Made by a program: the position numbers and the translations under genes. Positions 15,772 to 22,810 of a stretch of 23,057 nucleotides of DNA are shown here, piece by piece. The notes under the pieces are model-generated. The model worked only from the letters and a program-made list of their open reading frames with translations, made no database searches and had not been told where the DNA came from. This DNA is from an uncultured Succinivibrio sp. (GTDB lineage: Bacteria; Pseudomonadota; Gammaproteobacteria; Enterobacterales; Succinivibrionaceae): assembly GCA_900754255.1 (NCBI GenBank), contig CAAECI010000014.1:1-23057 (forward strand). Reading direction: 5' to 3'. Position 1 is the stretch's first letter. The number at the start of each line of letters is the position of its first letter.

Positions 15772-17622
15772 TTAAAGTCCTTCAAGTTTGCTACGATCGC
15801 GAACTCCGCCCTTATCAGCGCTTGATGCCATCTTTGCGTATGCACGTAATGCGAACGATACTTGACGATCTCTGTTTTCAGGTTGCCAAGCTTTCTTACC
15901 TTTGGCTTCCATAGCCACACGGCGCTTAGCAAGTTCATCATCAGACACATCCATATGAATGGTACGATTGGGAATATCAATTTCAATAATGTCGTTTTCT
16001 TTAAGCAATCCAATGTTTCCGCCGTTAGCAGCCTCAGGAGATACATGACCTATAGACAATCCGGATGAGCCACCAGAGAAACGACCATCAGTGATAAGAG
16101 CGCACTTCTTTCCCAACCCTACCGACTTTATATATGAGGTCGGATACAACATTTCCTGCATGCCTGGACCACCGCGAGGCCCCTCGTAGCGAACAATTAC
16201 TACATCTCCGGCTTTGACCTTTCCTCCCAATATTCCGTCCACCGCTTCCTCTTGGGATTCGAAAATACGTGCAGGACCTACAAATTTCAGAATCGATGGA
16301 TCTACTCCCGCAGTCTTTACTATGCATCCGTTAACGGCAAGGTTGCCGTGCAATACGGCTAATCCACCGTCCTTTGAATATGCATGCTCTATATCGTGGA
16401 TACATCCGTCAACGCGGTTGAGATCCAAAGCCTCGACATATGTTTCCTGGGAGAAGGCTTCTATGCTCTGCTTTCCGGCACCTACAGACATATAAAACTT
16501 CTTTATTTCTGGATCGTTGGTCTTCTCAATGTCGTATTTGTCGATTTCCTGCCCTAGTGTTAGTCCGCTTACAGTCATGGCTTCATCATGCACAAGTTTG
16601 TGTTTTTTTAATTGCGCAAGAATACTCATAATTCCGCCCGCATTATGTACTTCTTCCATGTGATACTTATGAGTAGAAGGAGAGACCTTACAAATATGGG
16701 GGATCTTGCGGGACAGAGCATCGATATCAGTCATTGTAAAATCAACGCCGGCTTCCTGAGCAACAGCTAAAAGGTGTAATACTGTGTTCGTTGAACCGCC
16801 CATAGCAATATCCAATGACATTGCATTTTCAAATGTATCATACGTTGCAATGGAGCGTGGCAATACCGAATCGTCCCCTTTTTCGTAATAAGCCTTCGCC
16901 ATCTCTACTATGCGGTGAGCGGCATTGATAAACAATTTCTTTCGATTTAAATGAGTTGCTACCAATGAACCGTTCCCTGGAAGAGAAAGTCCCAACGCCT
17001 CGGTCAAAGAGTTCATAGAGTTGGCAGTAAACATACCAGAACAAGAGCCGCAGGTCGGACACGCTGCATATTCAATTTCAGATATCTCCTTATCCGTCAC
17101 ATTGGGCTCTGCAGAAACAATCATCGCATCAATTAGATCCACACGATCATTACACCCCTTTAGACGTCCGGCCTCCATGGGGCCACCTGAGACAAAAATA
17201 GTAGGAATGTTAAGACGCATTGCGGCCATAAGCATACCTGGGGTTACCTTGTCACAGTTGGATATACAAACCAAAGCATCCGCCTTGTGGGCATTTACCA
17301 TGTATTCGACAGAGTCGGCAATTATGTCGCGTGATGGCAAAGAATAAAGCATGCCGTCGTGCCCCATAGCAATTCCGTCGTCTACGGCAATGGTGTTAAA
17401 TTCCTTTGCGATTCCACCTGCTTTTTCGATCTCCTTGACTACGAGCTGACCGATGTCATGCAAATGAACGTGCCCCGGAACAAACTGAGTAAACGAGTTA
17501 GCAACTGCAATGATTGGCTTGCCAAAATCCTCGTCCTTCATGCCGGTTGCCTTCCACAGAGCCCTTGCTCCTGCCATCTTTTTCTCTTTATAGGTAATAC
17601 TGGAACGATAGTTGTTAACCAT
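15772..17622 (-). CDS. ilvD: dihydroxy-acid dehydratase
   Basis: Iron-sulfur enzyme that dehydrates 2,3-dihydroxy acids to 2-oxo acids, the shared third step of isoleucine and valine synthesis. Starting at the ATG at 17622 the protein is 616 aa, the same length as E. coli IlvD, beginning MVNNYRSSITYKEKKMAGARALW. Visible motifs are AVDDGIAMGHDGMLYSLPSR, cluster ligand C123 in SNCDKVTPGM, ACPTCGSCSGMFTANSMN (188-205, C194) and LITDGRFSGGSSGLSIGHVSPEA. The frame stays open 21 codons upstream, but those codons run through an intrinsic terminator, and AGGA precedes the 17622 ATG. No promoter fits in the 18 bases between terminator and start, so expression depends on read-through from ilvE. Confidence 0.96.
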   Translation of the reverse strand: MVNNYRSSITYKEKKMAGARALWKATGMKDEDFGKPIIAVANSFTQFVPGHVHLHDIGQLVVKEIEKAGGIAKEFNTIAVDDGIAMGHDGMLYSLPSRDIIADSVEYMVNAHKADALVCISNCDKVTPGMLMAAMRLNIPTIFVSGGPMEAGRLKGCNDRVDLIDAMIVSAEPNVTDKEISEIEYAACPTCGSCSGMFTANSMNSLTEALGLSLPGNGSLVATHLNRKKLFINAAHRIVEMAKAYYEKGDDSVLPRSIATYDTFENAMSLDIAMGGSTNTVLHLLAVAQEAGVDFTMTDIDALSRKIPHICKVSPSTHKYHMEEVHNAGGIMSILAQLKKHKLVHDEAMTVSGLTLGQEIDKYDIEKTNDPEIKKFYMSVGAGKQSIEAFSQETYVEALDLNRVDGCIHDIEHAYSKDGGLAVLHGNLAVNGCIVKTAGVDPSILKFVGPARIFESQEEAVDGILGGKVKAGDVVIVRYEGPRGGPGMQEMLYPTSYIKSVGLGKKCALITDGRFSGGSSGLSIGHVSPEAANGGNIGLLKENDIIEIDIPNRTIHMDVSDDELAKRRVAMEAKGKKAWQPENRDRQVSFALRAYAKMASSADKGGVRDRSKLEGL

Positions 17623-17640
17623 AATTATTTTTCCTGTTAC

Positions 17641-17676
17641 AAAAAAGCCCGCATTTAATACGATGTTGCGGGCTTT
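17641..17676 (-). terminator. intrinsic terminator / attenuator between ilvE and ilvD
   Basis: On the minus strand AAAGCCCGCA (17676-17667), a 13-nt loop and TGCGGGCTTT (17653-17644) form a perfect 10-bp GC-rich stem ending in six T's (17646-17641). It lies between the ilvE stop (17700) and the ilvD ribosome site and is a textbook factor-independent terminator. The only downstream gene start, ilvD, lies 18 bases beyond it. On the plus strand the tail is only TTT followed by A's, so activity there is weak. Confidence 0.9.
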
Positions 17677-17699
17677 AAAATTCAAAAAATCAATTTATT

Positions 17700-18626
17700 T
17701 CAGTCATTGCAGGGGGTTAACCAGCCGTACTTATCGGCAATCTTACCCTGGACATAATCAAAGAAGTGTTGCTGCAGGGCTTCAGTGATGGGACCGCGGT
17801 GACCAGGACCGACATCCAAACCGTCAACGGACGCAATCGGAGTAATTTCAGCCGCAGTACCAGTGAAGAAAGCTTCGTCAGCTCCGTAAACAGCTTCACG
17901 AGCCAGCCTTTTCTCAACAACTTCGTATCCCAAATCGTGTGCAAAATGAATAACTGCATCACGGGTAATTCCAGGCAGCAGACCGCAGGTAAACGGAGCT
18001 GTATATAAAACCTTGTCCTTAACAATGAATACGTTCTCTCCGGATCCTTCTGATATATAACCGTTGACATCCAAAGCGATGGCTTCATCATAACCGTTTC
18101 CTGTAACCTCATTGGCAATGAGAATTGATGACAAGTAGTTGCCGGCGGCCTTTGCTTCGGTGGGAATGGTATCAGGAGCCAGACGACGCCAAGAAGACAC
18201 AGCAACACGAATACCCTTCTTCAACCCCTCTTCACCCAAATAGGCTCCCCAAGGCAATGAACATACCATGGCGTCGGCATTTAATCCTTTTTTGAATTTA
18301 ACACCCAGACCAACCTCTCCCATGAAGATCAGCGGACGAATATAGCCAAATTCCATGTTATTTGCAGATATTGATTTTCTGCATGCTTCCATCATATCTT
18401 CCTTGGAGAAGGAAACGGGGAAACGGTAGATTCTCGCTGAGTTGAAAAGGCGGTTAATGTGATCCTTCAAGCGGAAAATCTGCGGTCCTTTCTCGGTTTT
18501 ATAGGCTCTGATACCTTCAAAAACGGCAGAACCGTAATGTAAAGCATGAGCAGTAACATGAACTTTTGCGCTGTCCCAAGGAACCATTTTACCGTTGAAC
18601 CACAGTGACTCAGGATGATCTGCCAT
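17700..18626 (-). CDS. ilvE: branched-chain amino acid aminotransferase
   Basis: Fold-type IV PLP aminotransferase for the last step of valine, leucine and isoleucine synthesis. From the ATG at 18626 the protein is 308 aa (E. coli 309). Motifs are ALHYGSAVFEGIRAY, YIRPLIFMGEVGLG, the PLP lysine K159 in IPTEAKAAGNYLSS, ALDVNGYISEGSGENVF, LPGITRDAVIHFA and EAFFTGTAAEITPIASVDG. The frame opens at a TTG two codons earlier, but GAGG is spaced for the ATG. It is the first gene of the ilvE-[terminator]-ilvD-ilvA unit. ilvG and ilvM, which start this operon in E. coli, are absent, so acetohydroxyacid synthase must be encoded elsewhere. Confidence 0.95.
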   Translation of the reverse strand: MADHPESLWFNGKMVPWDSAKVHVTAHALHYGSAVFEGIRAYKTEKGPQIFRLKDHINRLFNSARIYRFPVSFSKEDMMEACRKSISANNMEFGYIRPLIFMGEVGLGVKFKKGLNADAMVCSLPWGAYLGEEGLKKGIRVAVSSWRRLAPDTIPTEAKAAGNYLSSILIANEVTGNGYDEAIALDVNGYISEGSGENVFIVKDKVLYTAPFTCGLLPGITRDAVIHFAHDLGYEVVEKRLAREAVYGADEAFFTGTAAEITPIASVDGLDVGPGHRGPITEALQQHFFDYVQGKIADKYGWLTPCND

Positions 18627-18693
18627 TTTCAAATACCTCGTTTTTATTTATAAGAACAGAGTTATATATCTCTACTCCCATTTCATCGCATTT

Positions 18694-18716
18694 CTACACT
18701 TTGTCTTCAAGTGTAG
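18694..18716 (-). promoter_or_regulatory. stem-loop in the ilvE leader
   Basis: ctacactt (18694-18701) and aagtgtag (18709-18716) form a perfect 8-bp stem with a 7-nt loop, about 70 bp upstream of ilvE. No U-tract follows on the minus strand and no branched-chain-rich leader peptide is visible, so classic ilv attenuation is not supported here. It could be an operator or an mRNA structure. Confidence 0.4.
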
Positions 18717-18796
18717 CACACGGAATAAATCCCTTAAAAACGCATTTATCGCTGTATTAGAATAGCGAAAAAAAACGCACTTAAATGATGAAATTG

Positions 18797-18802
18797 ATTA
18801 TA
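18797..18802 (-). promoter_or_regulatory. candidate -10 element for ilvE
   Basis: The minus strand reads TATAAT here, preceded by TGGTA, which also gives an extended -10 reading in the overlapping register. No good -35 is present. Transcription would start near 18790, leaving a leader of about 165 nt that carries the 18694-18716 stem-loop. Confidence 0.38.
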
Positions 18803-18869
18803 TACCACTTTTTGAAACACAAATACTTTTATATTCCCTTTTCTGCAAAAAAAAATATCAATGGTCCAT

Positions 18870-18894
18870 AATTTGTTAAAATGTTTAACAAATT
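18870..18894 (+). promoter_or_regulatory. 25-nt inverted repeat overlapping the yihG promoter
   Basis: aatttgttaaa (18870-18880), atg, tttaacaaatt (18884-18894) is a perfect 11-bp-arm inverted repeat 19 bp before the yihG ATG. Inside it TGT-TAAAAT (18874-18882) reads as an extended -10 with 5 of 6 matches, placing the start of transcription near 18889 within the right arm. The geometry fits an operator whose repressor would block the promoter. It could alternatively be a weak AT-rich hairpin, since T's follow it. Confidence 0.5.
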
Positions 18895-18913
18895 TTTCCA
18901 AGGATTATAAATA

Positions 18914-19828
18914 ATGTTGGCATTTCTCCCCTCTCCATTTCTTCTCGTATTAAACTGCATTCTTATTCCTTTAAACTGCATTTTGATTGCAACCCCAATC
19001 ATGTTGCTAGGACTTATCAGACTATTACTGCCATTTAAAGGCATTATTGCGTTCGTAGAAAGATGCAACTACCATCTGTATAAAGCTTGGTGTTCCATTA
19101 ATGCAATGATTTTAAGGGTTACCAACAACATAAGATGGGATATAAGCGGCGATCAAATACCTAAAATACAGAATTCTTGCGTGGTTATCTCAAATCACCT
19201 GAGTTGGGCCGACATTATCGTGCTGTGCTGTATTTATCGCGGATATATTCCGACCACAAAATTTTTCATGAAGCACTCACTAATATACATCCCCTTTGTC
19301 GGCTTGGCCTGCTATGCGCTGGGTATGCCTTTTTTACGCAGATACTCCCGCGAAAAACTGCTAAAAAATCCAAAACTACGAACAGCCGATATTAACAGCA
19401 CAAAAAAAGCATGTCGCCGTCTGACTGAGCATCCTTCCTCTCTTATAAATTTTGTAGAAGGTACTCGTTACACCCCCGTAAAAGCAAAAATCGCACGCTC
19501 CGCATATCGTCACCTTATGCCGCCCAAAGCGGCGTCAGTTGCTATTGCTTTGGGGGAAATCGGCAAAGATATCAATTATGTCTTCAATACTACCTTGATA
19601 TATCCCCAAAACGCTTATCCGAGCAAGCCTTTTATTGATTTGATGAAAGGGCGTCTAAAGGAGGTTAAGGCACATGTAGAAGTAATTCCTGTTACTGCGG
19701 ACATAACCGGCGATTACTTAGGTGATAAGGAATATAAGCACGCTTTTACCTTACGGCTAAGAAAGATATGGCAGGATAAAGACGAATATATTGATCAATG
19801 TTTAAAAACGAATAAAGGCGGACGTTGA
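18914..19828 (+). CDS. yihG: YihG-type 1-acylglycerol-3-phosphate acyltransferase
   Basis: Membrane acyltransferase of the PlsC/LPLAT superfamily. E. coli YihG is a PlsC paralogue that acylates lysophosphatidic acid in phospholipid synthesis. The 304-residue protein (E. coli 310) starts with a hydrophobic region (residues 5-40) and carries the catalytic HX4D box in SNHLSWADIIVLC (H95, D100), then KFFMKHSLIYIPFVGLACYALGMPFLRRYSR, the acceptor-binding NFVEGTR (179-185) and PPKAASVAIAL. These stretches track YihG rather than PlsC itself. AAGGA lies 9 nt before the ATG. The gene neighbours dsbA, as in E. coli, although here the isoprenoid synthase rather than srkA precedes dsbA. A hairpin follows the stop. 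Confidence 0.88.
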   Translation: MLAFLPSPFLLVLNCILIPLNCILIATPIMLLGLIRLLLPFKGIIAFVERCNYHLYKAWCSINAMILRVTNNIRWDISGDQIPKIQNSCVVISNHLSWADIIVLCCIYRGYIPTTKFFMKHSLIYIPFVGLACYALGMPFLRRYSREKLLKNPKLRTADINSTKKACRRLTEHPSSLINFVEGTRYTPVKAKIARSAYRHLMPPKAASVAIALGEIGKDINYVFNTTLIYPQNAYPSKPFIDLMKGRLKEVKAHVEVIPVTADITGDYLGDKEYKHAFTLRLRKIWQDKDEYIDQCLKTNKGGR

Positions 19829-19837
19829 ATGCAAATA

Positions 19838-19882
19838 CCCACCTCTCTTACCGTTAATTAATAATTCGGGGGTGGGAATTTT
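19838..19882 (+). terminator. terminator hairpin after yihG
   Basis: cccacctct (19838-19846) pairs with gggggtggg (19868-19876), giving 9 bp with two G-U pairs around a 21-nt loop, followed by aatttt. It lies between the convergent yihG and dsbA genes. The T-tract is short, so termination is probable but not strong. In the minus direction the tail is poorer. Confidence 0.6.
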
Positions 19883-19909
19883 CGATTTACAGTTCAGTTT
19901 TAAAAAGCA

Positions 19910-20527
19910 TCAATTTAGAGTAAGCAGGTAAGATATCACGTCATTTAAATCCTGCACCGAGTCTATGTCGTCCATTTTTACGACATACCTGCCGTTTATC
20001 ATGATCTCTGGAACTGCTTCAATCTTTGCGTATTCCACCATTTTATCCCAAGAAGCAACCAGCCCCTTAACCACAAAAGAATTATACGATTGCATTGCTT
20101 TGTCCGCAGGGACTCCAACTTCCTCAAGTTTCTTAATAAAATAATCCAAGTTTTGCGGCTCTTCATTATCTATATGGATGGCCTTAAACAGATCTGCCGA
20201 AAACTCCTCCTCTACACCGGCAACCTTCGCCACTGCATAAGCGGTCTCAGAATAGACACCTATATCTCCCCCTAACACGTATACCGGGTTCATAATAAAA
20301 TCGGCTTTGCCCTTAAAATACTCCTTAACCTTGGAGAATTGCTCTCGCATCATAAAACAGTGACCGCAGAAAAAGGAAAAGAATTCTCGAATTTCAGGCT
20401 TTTCTGACTTAACATCCGCACGAATCTCGTAATCAATGCCTTCTTTATATTCTTTTGCTTTGACGACAGTAGAAAATGAAAATACTAAGCATGTAGCAAC
20501 GCCCAGCGCTATTAATTTCTTTAACAT
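19910..20527 (-). CDS. dsbA: periplasmic thiol:disulfide oxidoreductase DsbA-like, CGHC active site
   Basis: Exported thioredoxin-fold oxidase that introduces disulfides into periplasmic proteins. The 205-residue protein has a signal peptide ending around VVKA (residue 24). The redox site is FFCGHC (C54, C57), which becomes C30/C33 after cleavage, exactly the E. coli DsbA numbering. The cis-proline is VP at 172-173 (EAVPEIMING), and the inserted helical domain lies between. The dipeptide is GH rather than the PH of E. coli DsbA; this dipeptide tunes redox potential. The start lies 2 nt after the stop of the isoprenoid synthase, with GAGG inside that gene 7 nt upstream, so the two are translationally coupled. 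Position next to yihG supports orthology with E. coli dsbA. Confidence 0.88.
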   Translation of the reverse strand: MLKKLIALGVATCLVFSFSTVVKAKEYKEGIDYEIRADVKSEKPEIREFFSFFCGHCFMMREQFSKVKEYFKGKADFIMNPVYVLGGDIGVYSETAYAVAKVAGVEEEFSADLFKAIHIDNEEPQNLDYFIKKLEEVGVPADKAMQSYNSFVVKGLVASWDKMVEYAKIEAVPEIMINGRYVVKMDDIDSVQDLNDVISYLLTLN

Positions 20528-20529
20528 TT

Positions 20530-21555
20530 TTATTCCTCAATCAGAATATCGAAAGTTGCTTTATCCCATTTGGATACACGGCGACGTAGCGCCATTGGAT
20601 CGGATCGTTTTCCTCTGAGTCCCAAACCCACAAAAGCATACAGCATCTTGGTGAGAACATTATTTTTTGCACATAACTTACATATCATAAACAGTGCTTT
20701 TACATAGCGTCGTGAAATTTTGTCACGGCCGTCAGGATTTAAATGCATCAGTTTCAGCGTTGCTTCTGCCATGCATATGTTTAGAAGACAAAAACGCCTA
20801 ATTCCTAGCTGCGCCGAGGGTAAATGTAAAATAAAATCAAGAGCATTATCCAAATGCCCTTTGGTTAAAGCAATGTAATGAGCAAAACCTTCCTGAGTAT
20901 TTGCATCTGAGGGAAGATAAGAAACTCCTCGCAAGTAATCTTTCTTTCTATCCTTCAATATATTGGTTAATTGCAAGCCCTCGCCAAAGCTAACCGACAA
21001 ATTAAGAAGCTCTTCCCTATTTATACGTTGGTCTGTGCGAGCAAAAAGACAAGCCAACAATTCTCCGACAACTCCTGCCACACTGTAACAGTATTCATCC
21101 ACATCATTTAGAGTTTTAATGGAGTATCCGCTGAGACTTTTGGCCATACCATAGCTTAAAATTGACACTCCTCGCGAAAGAATCCGCCTTACAGCAGGAG
21201 CGAAACTTCGAGTACGCAAAACCACGGGGAGCATCTCCTTAATTAAAGACAGCTCATCTTCCTTGGCCCCTTCTTGTACTAGATCTATGGCTTTTGTCGA
21301 AAGAGACAAAAGTTGCATTTCATCGGCAAAACCTTCTGCACAGAATTCAGCAAAATTCTTTAACCAAATTGCTTTACTTTCAACCTCAGCTTTAGGATCA
21401 TCCTCGACGGTATCGGCTATGCGACAAAGCAAATAAGCGTTTGATACCTGATCGGCGATATCTTCCGGTAAAAGAGGGATTGTAAGGGCAAAAGTGCGAG
21501 ACACCTTAACTAAATGCTGGTGTTGACGTTCAATACTGATAGCCTGATCCTGCAT
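20530..21555 (-). CDS. squalene/phytoene synthase family protein
   Basis: Head-to-head trans-isoprenyl diphosphate synthase; family members condense two farnesyl or geranylgeranyl diphosphates to squalene, dehydrosqualene or phytoene. The 341-residue protein has SRTFALTIPLLPE, the first aspartate-rich motif DTVED (48-52), YCYSVAGVVGELL (about 155-167) and the second motif LTNILKDRKKDYLRG with D202 and D206. DTVED and the TNI-KD block look closer to squalene synthases than to CrtB, but product is not decided by sequence alone. The frame opens at GTG 21582, but I prefer ATG 21555: GAGG sits 5 nt upstream and the probable -10 lies over 21583-21591. No cyclase, desaturase or hpn gene is nearby. 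It forms an operon with dsbA, 2 nt downstream. Confidence 0.87.
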   Translation of the reverse strand: MQDQAISIERQHQHLVKVSRTFALTIPLLPEDIADQVSNAYLLCRIADTVEDDPKAEVESKAIWLKNFAEFCAEGFADEMQLLSLSTKAIDLVQEGAKEDELSLIKEMLPVVLRTRSFAPAVRRILSRGVSILSYGMAKSLSGYSIKTLNDVDEYCYSVAGVVGELLACLFARTDQRINREELLNLSVSFGEGLQLTNILKDRKKDYLRGVSYLPSDANTQEGFAHYIALTKGHLDNALDFILHLPSAQLGIRRFCLLNICMAEATLKLMHLNPDGRDKISRRYVKALFMICKLCAKNNVLTKMLYAFVGLGLRGKRSDPMALRRRVSKWDKATFDILIEE

Positions 21556-21582
21556 GAAAACCTCGTCAAAAATTGTGGTCAC

Positions 21583-21591
21583 ATTGTATCA
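21583..21591 (-). promoter_or_regulatory. extended -10 promoter of the synthase-dsbA operon
   Basis: The minus strand reads TGA-TACAAT here, an extended -10 with 5 of 6 matches. Transcription would start near 21576, leaving a leader of about 21 nt that carries GACGAGG before the ATG at 21555. This excludes the upstream GTG at 21582 as a start. No good -35 is visible, as allowed for extended -10 promoters. Confidence 0.5.
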
Positions 21592-21665
21592 GTTCAACAC
21601 GTGCATTCGGGTATGGAAAAAACTAAACTACTGCAAGAAAAGAATTCAAAATAGGAATACCCACC

Positions 21666-22169
21666 ATGAATAAACAAGAGGAAATAAATCAGGAGCCACC
21701 TGCAAGGACTCTCTTACTTCGTACTCTGGCCATGCCCGGAGACACAAATCCTGCAGGAGATATTTTCGGCGGATGGATTATGTCGCAAATGGATATTGCC
21801 GGATCGCTTCTGGCCCGTGAAATAGCCTGTGGTCGTGTTGTTACAGTTGCCGTAGACGGCATGTCATTTTTAAAGCCAGTAAAGGTCGGCAATGTTGTCT
21901 GCTGTTACGGGCGTTGCTATAAACTAGGAAGGACCTCAATTACCATAGAGTTAGAATTATGGGTTAAGCAGTTGATCGCAGACGGGGATCATGAGCGTGT
22001 TGAAAAGCATATGGTAACACGCGCGCACTATTCATATGTAAAAGTCAATTCCCAAGGGCGACCAATACCATTACCCCCAGAGGCAAGTGAGATTGCATCA
22101 CGCGGTATAGATGCTGGACGTCCATGCCTTGGTACTGGCTGTGATGGCGATGAAGGCATCATCAAATAA
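21666..22169 (+). CDS. yciA: acyl-CoA thioesterase YciA with C-terminal extension
   Basis: Hotdog-fold cytoplasmic thioesterase that hydrolyses a broad range of acyl-CoAs. The core matches E. coli YciA closely: LLLRTLAMPGDTNPAGDIFGGWIMSQMDIAG, GRVVTVAVDGMSFLKPVKVGNVVCCYGRC, SITIELELWVK and HYSYVKVNSQGRP. The 167-residue protein is about 35 longer than E. coli YciA (132). Most of the excess is a polar tail after LPPEAS that ends ...GRPCLGTGCDGDEGIIK, with two cysteines four residues apart; I do not recognise it. AGGA lies 9 nt before the ATG. The gene is convergent with acrR, with only 31 bp between the stops. Confidence 0.92.
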   Translation: MNKQEEINQEPPARTLLLRTLAMPGDTNPAGDIFGGWIMSQMDIAGSLLAREIACGRVVTVAVDGMSFLKPVKVGNVVCCYGRCYKLGRTSITIELELWVKQLIADGDHERVEKHMVTRAHYSYVKVNSQGRPIPLPPEASEIASRGIDAGRPCLGTGCDGDEGIIK

Positions 22170-22200
22170 AGTAAACTCTAATGTCTGCCTATGGCATCAA

Positions 22201-22791
22201 TCAAACCTTCCACGAGTAATTCTTTCTTATGTTCTCACCTCTGCCTAGGCGGAGGTGATCTATGAAACCGCTTATAAAAACCGTCAATATTTCCTCAGCC
22301 AAATCCACATTACAATCCGCCGGTAGCTGACCTCTGGAAACGGCATTTGTCAAGGCTTGTCTAACCAGCCTCAGTCGTCCCGCGAACATTGCATTCAAGC
22401 GGTTGCGCACGTCATCCGTCCCCACGGCTCCAGACATAATTTTCGCTACCAAATTAAATAAGGCTGACGAATAAAACGATATACTGCTGTCGGTTCCGCA
22501 TTCGATAAGCCATTCCTTTATCCTGCTCAGTGGTTCTTTTTCATTCGGCTCGGCAGCTCTCTTAAGCAAATCATGGGAAGCTCTGTCATTGTCAATGAAT
22601 TCACACAACTCAACTAAAATCTGTCCCTTATCCTTAAAATGCCAATAAATAGCCCCTCTGGTAACGCCGGCAAACCTTGCTATGTCAGACAAAGATGTAC
22701 TTTCATACCCTCTTCTTGAAAAAAGGCGCAGTGCAGATTCCAAAATTGCCTGTTTCGTACGTTCGGCATCTTCATGAGTTCTTTTTGGCAT
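22201..22791 (-). CDS. acrR: AcrR-type TetR-family transcriptional repressor
   Basis: Drug-responsive repressor; E. coli AcrR controls the acrAB efflux pump. The N-terminal TetR helix-turn-helix is strongly AcrR-like: AERTKQAILESALRLFSRRGYESTSLSDIARFAGVTRGAIYWHFKDKGQIL, followed by a divergent ligand domain. Two in-frame ATGs sit behind a perfect AGGAGGT (22804-22798). The first (22797) abuts it with no spacer; the second (22791) is 6 nt away, so I chose the second, giving 196 aa. E. coli AcrR is 215 aa; here the C-terminus ends early (GFIDHLRLGRGENIRKNYSWKV) where the E. coli protein has another helix. A 42-bp palindrome lies just upstream and suggests autoregulation plus control of a divergent gene outside the window. 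Confidence 0.85.
   Translation of the reverse strand: MPKRTHEDAERTKQAILESALRLFSRRGYESTSLSDIARFAGVTRGAIYWHFKDKGQILVELCEFIDNDRASHDLLKRAAEPNEKEPLSRIKEWLIECGTDSSISFYSSALFNLVAKIMSGAVGTDDVRNRLNAMFAGRLRLVRQALTNAVSRGQLPADCNVDLAEEILTVFISGFIDHLRLGRGENIRKNYSWKV
22235..22258. repeat. 24-nt near-perfect inverted repeat inside the 3' end of acrR
   Basis: tcacctctgcc (22235-22245), ta, ggcggaggtga (22248-22258) form 11-bp arms with one G-U or mismatched pair, inside the acrR coding sequence (residues HLRLGRGE). No T-tract follows in either direction. It lies near the convergent yciA-acrR junction, so it may act on transcript ends, or be a small insertion or coincidence. Confidence 0.5.
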
Positions 22792-22810
22792 AGTCATACC
22801 TCCTAAAAAA

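Noticed and set aside
17623..17685. N-terminal extension of ilvD by 21 codons
   Set aside because: The extension crosses the intrinsic terminator and is absent from the family; the ATG at 17622 gives the exact E. coli length.
18633..18913. Branched-chain-rich leader peptide and attenuator before ilvE
   Set aside because: Short minus-strand ORFs here have few or no Ile, Leu or Val codons, and the hairpins lack U-tracts.
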